Shown here: positions 53,498 through 61,300 of the stretch, piece after piece
Numbering within the stretch: the stretch's first letter is position 1
Layout of the letters: each line of letters opens with the position of its first letter
Source: Epilithonimonas arachidiradicis
Lineage (GTDB): Bacteria; Bacteroidota; Bacteroidia; Flavobacteriales; Weeksellaceae
Direction of reading: 5' to 3'
DNA length: 64,000 nucleotides
NCBI RefSeq assembly: GCF_003610695.1
Contig: NZ_RAQH01000011.1
Coordinates: 62,001 to 126,000 of the forward strand
The notes under the pieces: generated by a model
Databases searched by the model: none
What the model was told of the DNA's origin: nothing
The model's input: only the letters and a program-made list of their open reading frames with translations
Position numbers and translations under genes: made by a program

Positions 53498-53530
53498 GGC
53501 GCCAATTGAAGACAATTGGTGCCGTTTTTA
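53498..53530 (+). terminator. tRNA-Arg terminator
   Basis: GGCGCCAATTG (53498-53508) pairs with CAATTGGTGCC (53513-53523), one G-U, loop AAGA, then GTTTTTA. Confidence 0.9.
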
Positions 53531-53542
53531 TTTACAATGTAA

Positions 53543-54475
53543 TTAGCTTATACTGAACGCAAAATAATTATAAGGTAATTCTCTATGCGTTCCGTCGACA
53601 GACTGTACGGTTCCGAAACTTCTGTTGTAATGCCACTGATTCCAGTCGAATGCACCAGGTTCTGAGGTTTGGAGAGCAATGTAAATCCCTCTTGCCATTT
53701 TGAGGTGGGAAGCAATATCATCAAAGTACAAACCCATTTTTGGTGAAGTGATCTCCCTGTTTCGATTACGACCTGCAATCAGCTTAGTAATACCAGTCGC
53801 ATATTCGGATAAGATGGGGATTACTGGATTTAGAGTACCTAGAAGTGTGATGCCATTCTTTACAACGCCTTTTTCCATAGTATCGAGAAGTTGGTCATCG
53901 TTATCATTAGAGACATTGATAATCTCTACATCAAACTGCATCAGCTGTTTACCTGTATTTAAGCCGATGAATATAGGATAACCTGATATAGGAGCATTTT
54001 GACCTTCCTGAATAGCAAAAGTCTGATTAAAGCTCAAGTCCTGTTCAGCAGAATCTTTGAGATAATTCTTAGCATTGAACTTGAATAGGACACGATGTTT
54101 TCCTCTTCCTGGGTATTCATAAGCCCGGAAATAATCTAATGATATATTGATTTTAGCATCTTTGAGGGACTGGTCTGCAGTAATGCTTCTAGCCTCATGG
54201 ATTTTAAGTTCATTGTCATTACTTCCGTTGGCTGGGATAAAGCCAAAGGCATAAGAACTGTGTTCCCAAGCTCTGGGTTTTCTGTTCCAGGGCCATGCAA
54301 CAGTCTCCAGATCGGCAGCCTGATTATGCTCAAGAATTTCTTCGGCTTCTGTTTTAAGGTCCAAGGATTTGTAAAGCGTGACAGCTTCCAAGGCATTTAA
54401 TTGTGAAAAGTCTTTCATAAAATGATACTTATGGATTTCGGGTAGGTAGTGTAATGATTTTGTCTTCTTTTCCAA
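53543..54475 (-). CDS. Unknown protein of the tail-like cluster (310 aa)
   Basis: I do not recognise this family. The first 80 residues are helical and polar (LNALEAVTLYKSLDLKTEAEE); after that the pattern is beta-rich (KINISLDYFRAYEYPGRGKHRVLF, NQTFAIQEGQNAPISGYPIFIGLN), with a hydrophobic central stretch (GITLLGTLNPVIPILSEYATGITKLI). No signal peptide. It is the last gene of the minus-strand cluster, 32 nt after the amidase, and ends 12 nt before the tRNA-Arg terminator. ATG 54475 is used; 54418 (MKDFSQLN) is an alternative. Confidence 0.7.
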   Translation of the reverse strand: MEKKTKSLHYLPEIHKYHFMKDFSQLNALEAVTLYKSLDLKTEAEEILEHNQAADLETVAWPWNRKPRAWEHSSYAFGFIPANGSNDNELKIHEARSITADQSLKDAKINISLDYFRAYEYPGRGKHRVLFKFNAKNYLKDSAEQDLSFNQTFAIQEGQNAPISGYPIFIGLNTGKQLMQFDVEIINVSNDNDDQLLDTMEKGVVKNGITLLGTLNPVIPILSEYATGITKLIAGRNRNREITSPKMGLYFDDIASHLKMARGIYIALQTSEPGAFDWNQWHYNRSFGTVQSVDGTHRELPYNYFAFSIS

Positions 54476-54507
54476 ATGTAAGTTACTGAAATTTCACTGA
54501 AGTTCAG

Positions 54508-55497
54508 TTAATGATTTAGGGTGAGAAATGTATCTTTGACCCATCTTTCATCGATGCTTATCTGTGACCAGCCTTTATCCTGTTTGTAGATAAAGACTTC
54601 CGTCCCTTTGGTAAGTGTTCCTGTTTTGGGGAATGTTGTTCCGGCACCTGATCTGACATTGAGAACATCAGCATTAACCAAAGCTCTTTGTACTGATGTG
54701 GTATAACGTGCTGCTACCCAGTGTTGAGCTGATGATGAAATCTTGTACCAGCCATTTTTTTCTTCATAAACTCTCAGTACATTGCCAAACAAGGCCGGGG
54801 TTCTATCTTTGACCTTGGCTTGTGATGCAGAAGGTCCTGTTCTGATATTAAGCGTATCGGAGGTAACTGATACATATTTTAAAGCCTCTTCTGAAGTATT
54901 GATGCCTGTTAGTTTTAATGCTTGATTGATTAAGGGAATTAAGTTCTTCTTGCAGTCTTCTATTTTATTACCACCAAAGAATTGGGTTCCGGGGCATGAT
55001 TTGTTATTGCTGCTGCCGTTGTTTCTAGCACCTGTTGAAAGGTTGAACCAATTATGGTAAAGTATGGTATTGATGTTGGGGCTTAAACCAAACTTTTTAA
55101 GCAATGCCGCAGTTACTGTAATAATAGCTTCTTCCTGCTGGGCGGTCATCTGATCACCCCCCTTATCAAAATTACCTACATTTTCAATGCAGAAGCTATT
55201 GGCATTGTTTCCGTAAATGCACGCAGGAGATTTTTCGAAGCTTCGTCCTGTGACCACTGAGCCATCCGGGAATATGGATAAATGCTGCCCTATATCTGCC
55301 CAACCGTTGGCATTGATATGAGTATTCTTCATACTTTTCTGCAGTTCAAAGTGGTTACTGCCGTTGAAATGGATGTAAGATGGGATATAAGTATGGTGTT
55401 GCTGGACCGATAATACCGTTCTGGCTATTTTTAGTTTTGAAAAATAGGTTTCAAATGCTTTGGCGGTCATTTTTGTAAATCCATACTTGGTTTCCAT
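54508..55497 (-). CDS. N-acetylmuramoyl-L-alanine amidase with two SH3b domains (329 aa)
   Basis: The Amidase_2 (PGRP-type) domain covers about residues 30-190: zinc ligands H34/H35 in QQHHTYIP, H in LYHNWFNL, and C in SCPGTQFF. Two bacterial SH3 repeats follow (about 205-265 and 268-327: DTLNIRTGPSA, DVLNVRSGAGT), which bind the cell wall. It cleaves peptidoglycan between MurNAc and L-Ala. There is no signal peptide, as in phage endolysins, so release would need lysis or a secretion device. 7 nt after the patatin gene. Confidence 0.88.
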   Translation of the reverse strand: METKYGFTKMTAKAFETYFSKLKIARTVLSVQQHHTYIPSYIHFNGSNHFELQKSMKNTHINANGWADIGQHLSIFPDGSVVTGRSFEKSPACIYGNNANSFCIENVGNFDKGGDQMTAQQEEAIITVTAALLKKFGLSPNINTILYHNWFNLSTGARNNGSSNNKSCPGTQFFGGNKIEDCKKNLIPLINQALKLTGINTSEEALKYVSVTSDTLNIRTGPSASQAKVKDRTPALFGNVLRVYEEKNGWYKISSSAQHWVAARYTTSVQRALVNADVLNVRSGAGTTFPKTGTLTKGTEVFIYKQDKGWSQISIDERWVKDTFLTLNH

Positions 55498-55504
55498 GAT
55501 GGTT

Positions 55505-57265
55505 TTATTTTAGCAGTTTATACTTGAATAGTTCTTCGATGATAATATTTGTCAGCTTATTGGACACTGTTCTGGCGATAAAGCGGTTACCGACTGTCTT
55601 CATAAATGTGTAACCCAGAATTTTCCAGATCTTAATTTTAAAATTCTTGATAAAGACAAGTTCGTTTCTTTTCTTGACAATAGGGATCGTAGCTTCATCA
55701 TCTTTTTTTCTTAAGTAATCATAGGATATATCGACAATAGCTTTAACTCTTTGATTAAGGCTTTTTTCTAATGGGAGGATATCCTTATGGTAGTCTATGT
55801 TTGGAAATGTCAGTCCTTTGGTATTTTCTTCGTTGATATAAGGATAAAAGCGAGCTCTGTTGTTTTCAGTCTGCTTGTACTCAATCCTAAAATCAGGAAT
55901 GATCGGTAGCATCATTTCTTTGGTCGAAGCATCTGTAAAGGCATATCGGTCTTTCAGTTCCGTGGTCCACTCTGATGATGAAGGGTGCTGCGCTTCATTG
56001 AGATGGAAATAATACCTGAGGAAACTCTGACAGTTTTTTCTTCCCAGCATATAGTCGTGAATCCTAAAGGATTTGTTGATGAAGCCTGCAAAGCCTGATA
56101 ATGCACCACAGGCAATGGTATTTTTTAAAGGTTTATTGTTTTCATCATAGCGTGTCGGCCAAATCATATTCTTATCCGTATTGTCATCGAACATATCGCT
56201 GATATCCTTTTCTTTAAACGAGGCCTGTTGTCTTAATGTTGAAATCAATTGGGGAACAATATGAAATAAATCTTCTTTGACTTCTTTATCCTTAAATGGA
56301 TTTTCGGGGATGTAATTGGGGAAAGGATCAATCATAATTAGTTTATAATTTTTGTTGAACTCCTTCCCAATAACGCTTAGGGCTTCTGCTATAGGTTCAT
56401 TATTGGTCATTCCTCCATCTACAGCTATAAAACTGTAGTCATCCTCTACCCTTGGAATAAATTTAAAACCATCTCCGAAGATACGTTTAAGATTCGCACT
56501 GATATAGTCTTTGGGAATATTACTGAAGGAAATGCTTTTAAGTCCTATAGGAAAAGCGCCGCTGGCTCTGGCACATTTTAAAAAGAATCTGACCGAATGC
56601 TCATCACTCAGGTCAAGATTAAGCTTGGATAAATCGGAAGCAGGTTTATTATTTTGAAAGTAAGCAAATGCTTTGTGGTAGGACATTGTATGCGCTACCT
56701 TTCTTTTGTCTGAATCGAAGTATAAATCGATAGGAATGCCTTTTAAATTGCTAAGTGTGAAAAGCACGTCCAAATTAGGATTGATAAAGGTGGGAAGAAT
56801 ATTGACTTCTATGGATCGGGTTTTCATGACAACTTTATCTATCAGATGATCCATAAAGTCAACATTAAGCAGAGCATCCAATTTACCGGCTTTCAGATCT
56901 TCAGCAGAAAAAAGATGTTGGCAGATATCTTCTTCATTATTTAGTCCGAAATTAACCCAAGTATCAAAAAGAAGATTGTTGCTTGCTTCATCTGAGTAAG
57001 GGTCATTAACTTCTTTGAGAGAATCCTTAGCCAGTCCTATCAGCGATACTGCAGAAGCAATGCTTCCAGCTGATGCACCTGTGAAAATATCAATAACTAC
57101 ATTGGGTTGGGGTATATTTTCAGAATCTTTGAGGTATTGTTCTTCCCAAATGAATAATGTGTTGAAAAGATAATCCAGCACACCAGCGGTATAAGCACCG
57201 GCAGTTACAGCACCTGCCAGTACCAAACCGATATGGATTTTGTTGTCTGAATAATGATTTTTCAT
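55505..57265 (-). CDS. Large patatin-like phospholipase (586 aa)
   Basis: The oxyanion-hole region reads GLVLAGAVTAGAYTAGVL (about 13-30), the nucleophile motif TGASAGS is intact (Ser about 66), and the partner aspartate is in AVDGGMTNNEP. Beyond the roughly 350-residue patatin core is a 230-residue extension with no recognised domain and no signal peptide. The GxSxG is canonical here, unlike the patatin at 36 kb. It lies between the tail-fibre-like gene (89 nt) and the amidase (7 nt). Confidence 0.87.
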   Translation of the reverse strand: MKNHYSDNKIHIGLVLAGAVTAGAYTAGVLDYLFNTLFIWEEQYLKDSENIPQPNVVIDIFTGASAGSIASAVSLIGLAKDSLKEVNDPYSDEASNNLLFDTWVNFGLNNEEDICQHLFSAEDLKAGKLDALLNVDFMDHLIDKVVMKTRSIEVNILPTFINPNLDVLFTLSNLKGIPIDLYFDSDKRKVAHTMSYHKAFAYFQNNKPASDLSKLNLDLSDEHSVRFFLKCARASGAFPIGLKSISFSNIPKDYISANLKRIFGDGFKFIPRVEDDYSFIAVDGGMTNNEPIAEALSVIGKEFNKNYKLIMIDPFPNYIPENPFKDKEVKEDLFHIVPQLISTLRQQASFKEKDISDMFDDNTDKNMIWPTRYDENNKPLKNTIACGALSGFAGFINKSFRIHDYMLGRKNCQSFLRYYFHLNEAQHPSSSEWTTELKDRYAFTDASTKEMMLPIIPDFRIEYKQTENNRARFYPYINEENTKGLTFPNIDYHKDILPLEKSLNQRVKAIVDISYDYLRKKDDEATIPIVKKRNELVFIKNFKIKIWKILGYTFMKTVGNRFIARTVSNKLTNIIIEELFKYKLLK

Positions 57266-57305
57266 TAAAAAATATTAAAAATATTTTTTTTATTTAAAAA
57301 TAAAT

Positions 57306-57356
57306 GTACATTTGTGGTCTAGGATTGCCCTCCCATTTGGGAGGGTTGTCTTTTTT
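57306..57356 (+). other. Promoter-like element plus GC-rich hairpin in the patatin leader
   Basis: Plus strand: TACATTTG (57306-57313) is an exact -7 match, then CCCTCCC (57328-57334) pairs perfectly with GGGAGGG (57339-57345), loop ATTT, and TTTTTT follows. It could be a terminator for plus-strand transcripts, or a hairpin in the untranslated region between the fibre-like and patatin genes. No -33 element is evident. Confidence 0.45.
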
Positions 57357-58386
57357 ACAGCAAAAGAATCTCTTCTCGGGTGTAATGAGTTATCTCATCA
57401 TTTACTATCAGGCTGATTCTTTTTATACCATTATCATTTCCTGACAATAAAGCTATTTTTAATGTTTCAATATTATTTTCAGCGGGATTGTTTCCAAAAT
57501 TTATTATACATTCACTTGCTTCTGTTTTTCTGGCTTTCTTTACTGAATTCCTTAGAAAGCTATCAGAAGGAATGTCGTTAACCCAATTTTTTAAATAAGT
57601 GTAGTAACATGCAAACTCTTTAGTTCGTAAATTATAAGTATGAGGATTTTTGTCGCCATCTGTATTGATTTCAGGTAAGATTAAATATCGATCAGGCATC
57701 TTTTTATAAATTTCAAGATCTTCATCTTTATTTGATCCATTATGTTCGTTATTTCTCCTTCCGTCTGGACTTACAAATCTATATGGGGGTATTAAAAGAT
57801 TCTGGTCTTTTATTAAATCTGATGTTTTTAAATAATTCCTGTATCTCTCTAATTTTGAATCTGTTTCAATCAAGAAAGGAAATTCATCAAAAACCTTTAT
57901 TTCAATTGGCAGATTATAAAATTCGGGTCTAGCAGTTGGGTCTGGAAGTGTCACATCATCTTCCTTTATGGTAAACTTTAATCTTATACTATCGTCAGAG
58001 ATTCTTGCGGACTCGGTTATCGAACTGAAGTTGAAGTCTTCGCGGATGGTTCCTAATATTATTAATCTTCTCTCGAAGGTCAACCTATTTTCACCTGAGA
58101 GGTCTGATATGATAATCTCATTCCCTCTTCCGAACTCAAAATTCAGTTCCCCGATGGTATTTTCCTCCAATAGCGTATGAGTAATTATATAATTAGGATT
58201 AAAAGGATCTAGGCTGTTATTCTCTACACTTAGCATTGCAGAAAACACTTTATAGGGTTTGTTTTCTATAGGTGCTGCCTCAGACTTTAATGCTACGCTG
58301 TCGATAAGGTCTCCAAAATTTGATTCGGTTGGACGCTTATTGGTTTTAAAATATTCTTTTAATTGATTTCTATCGTTGATTTCCAT
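57355..58386 (-). CDS. Tail-fibre-like protein (343 aa)
   Basis: The N-terminus EINDRNQLKEYFKTNKRPTES, with FGDLIDS, is a motif I recall from Bacteroidetes phage and tail-like fibre or attachment proteins, where it forms the mounting segment. The rest is mostly beta-rich with no catalytic motif. It follows the giant gene by 13 nt and precedes the patatin gene by 89 nt. Function as a fibre is inferred from the N-terminus only. Confidence 0.6.
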   Translation of the reverse strand: MEINDRNQLKEYFKTNKRPTESNFGDLIDSVALKSEAAPIENKPYKVFSAMLSVENNSLDPFNPNYIITHTLLEENTIGELNFEFGRGNEIIISDLSGENRLTFERRLIILGTIREDFNFSSITESARISDDSIRLKFTIKEDDVTLPDPTARPEFYNLPIEIKVFDEFPFLIETDSKLERYRNYLKTSDLIKDQNLLIPPYRFVSPDGRRNNEHNGSNKDEDLEIYKKMPDRYLILPEINTDGDKNPHTYNLRTKEFACYYTYLKNWVNDIPSDSFLRNSVKKARKTEASECIINFGNNPAENNIETLKIALLSGNDNGIKRISLIVNDEITHYTREEILLL

Positions 58387-58399
58387 ATGATGTGGTGTT

Positions 58400-61300
58400 T
58401 TACTTGATTATAAATGTTTTGCCGATGATCATGCCGTTAGTCTCTCCGTCTGAGGAGATTCCTGTAAGGGTATTCCAGATATCGTCTGTAAACAATGTAA
58501 GAATGTTCTCTTCTTTACTGAACATTGAAGACGTATTCTCTGCTAATACCTTGAAGTGATAATATTTCCTGTTGTTGGCAGAATCAAACAGTGGATATTC
58601 TGTATAATCAGCACCCAAAAGATCTGTTGCCAGAGTTATTTTCGAATCGATAATATCCAAGACCGCTTTGTTCTCCCACAGATTTTCCTCTGCCTCAGGA
58701 TTGTAAACCTGAAGCTGGACTTTATCTTGAGTCTGGTTTGTAACCAAACGTGCAATCTCTTTCCAGTTGCCTTGTCCTGACATACTGTACAGATGATAAA
58801 TTCCTCTGTAACATGTAACATCCCATTCAAAAACAACATTGCTTACAGAATCGGCATCATTATCAGGCCGTGTACCGGTACCTTTTAAAATAGGTGATAC
58901 AGGATTCTGTGTCTCCACAAGCATCAATGCCAGAAGCTTTGATGATTGTGAGGATACGTAATCGATCACTACTGTATTCTCTCCATTCTTATATTCTGCA
59001 TATTCAACCTGCTTATCGGCTGTAACCCGGTAATACAAAGTATCTCCATAAGGGATCTGTTCAAAATCGAATAACTCGTCATACAGTGTCCAGACCGTAC
59101 CATCTGTCATCTCAAATTCTGACACATCAACCTGCTTTACCAAGGTCATCGACAGCACTGATTCTGCATCCAGCCTGCTGACAGACCTGTAAAGATTCAA
59201 TCTTTTAATTCCCGCAAAAGAAGGATAGGCATGGACATCAATCTGAATCTTTGCCGTGATATCAAGTAATCTGTTCTCCAGAACAGGAAGACCGCTTAAG
59301 ATTTTAGGAGCTTCAGGAGCATTAGTGCCAACCAGCTTAACAGGACCAAGAACGGGACTTAAGTCACTTACAGTCATCTGAGAGCCTACCTCACGTGAGG
59401 CATAAAAGTAAACATTATCGGTCGTTCCGTTCAGTGTAAAATCTGTAAATAATACAAGATTGTCGCTTTCATTTAAAATCGTCATCATAGGAGCCATATC
59501 AAACTCCTGATCCAGATTAGGATCTGATGGTGCTTTTAAAAGATAGCCTGAACCATCACGGATATTCTGCTTCTTATCCAAAGGCTGAACATAAGGGGCT
59601 ATCTTATGGTGGTACCGCTTGATATGCTGATAAAGAACTGGAACCTCGGTCAACGGCACAAAAACCTGATCAAAAACTTCCTGAATGAAGTCAATGAGAT
59701 ACTTGGTCTCCGTATTAAGACCAGCTATAGGCGGCAGAACAATATGATTTAATTTAACTAATCCAAAGTCTGATTCGTCTATTAAATACTCTGAACCTGC
59801 ATTTCCTATATAATCTTTGATAAATGTATTGATTCCTTTAAAAAATTCTTCTTTATCTGGAAGTGGTAATCTATATCTTGACTCGCCAGGGCGTACTATT
59901 TCAGGGTATTCTTTATACTGCTCGTGATCTTCAAGCGGGTCATTTGGATTATTCGGGATTCTATAATATTCAAAATCAAAGAAGTTCTTCCATCGGTTGG
60001 TCAGATATTCTTCATTATTACCACCATAAACAGACAAATTTTCATAAATCTCTTTCAACGTATCAGGTTGATACAAAGCATTCAACAGTGCATTATTGTC
60101 TGCCCTGCAGAACTGAACACCAAAAGGTCTCTGGCTGAACTTTGTTGTAAAGCTGTAAGTCGATCTTCCGTAAAAATCAGGACGGGTCGCATAAAGACTG
60201 CCTTCAGGAAGTTCAGGAATACCCGGTACAATAATCTTCTGTCCCAACATCAGACTCGGAGAAGAAAACTTCGATCTGTAAGGGGCTGAATTGGGAACCG
60301 GTGAAGATGCCACTGTTCTCAATCCAAAAACAGAATATTTCAGATGCTGGTCGCCTGTCGGAAGAACACTGCTTGCAACTAAATCATTGGACGCATCACT
60401 GTAAAGATAAAGATTGTATGATGGGTAATAATTAACCTTAATTTCACCGCCATCCTTAACCGGGAACACCCCGTCTGACGCATAAAGTTCATCATAAATA
60501 TACAAAGTGAACGGATTGCGGTTTAGGAAACCAAAGTTCTCGGCTTTGATAACCTTAAAGTTATCTCTGGTTTTTTTAGGCCGTTCGTCTTCGCCTGTGA
60601 AACTGTCTGTCCTGAAAAGACGAACCATACCATTTGTAATATCCATAAAACCGGTCGCATCGCCTAAAACCTTCTGTTCAAGCTTGAGGTTATCAAATGT
60701 AATCCGGTAAACACCTTCGAAAACTCTACCGTTCCAGACTTGTGTTATATTAGCAGTATCCCAGTAACCTCTCGATTTTTCCAAGTAACGCTGCTCCTGA
60801 CCTTTCTCGGATACAGAGGTAATAACTTCACGATGGATTCCCGGGAATATTAATGGAACTCTGTGTGAGTTAGGATTTGTAGCCTTACCCCACACGTCTA
60901 CTGACTGCATATTCTCCATTACCACAAACAGATCATTCCCTGAAGTCTCCGGTAGCGTCAAAGAATTGAATTGCACGGAGATAGAACCTCCCGAAAGAAT
61001 CGTATTGCTCACTTCTTCCTTGTATACCGTAAACTCTAAACCTGTGTAACCCAAACCTTGTCTTACTGATTTTATTACATAGGATTTATGGTTCACAACA
61101 AATACAGAACCTGTAAAATGTTCATAGCCTGTTCCGTCAGGAAGTTCCGATTTACCCTTATCTCCATTGCTAAAATCATAATTTCTGGTCTGAAAAACAG
61201 AGCACAACCTGTCATAATCCGGCAATATATTAAATAAGCTTGCCGTAATTTTCCTTGGCGTATCCTTACGGAAATAAACTTCTATATTACTTGCAAACAC

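Noticed and set aside
59863-60289. Plus-strand frames opposite the giant gene
   Set aside because: They lie wholly inside the long minus-strand reading frame and show no domain or start signal.
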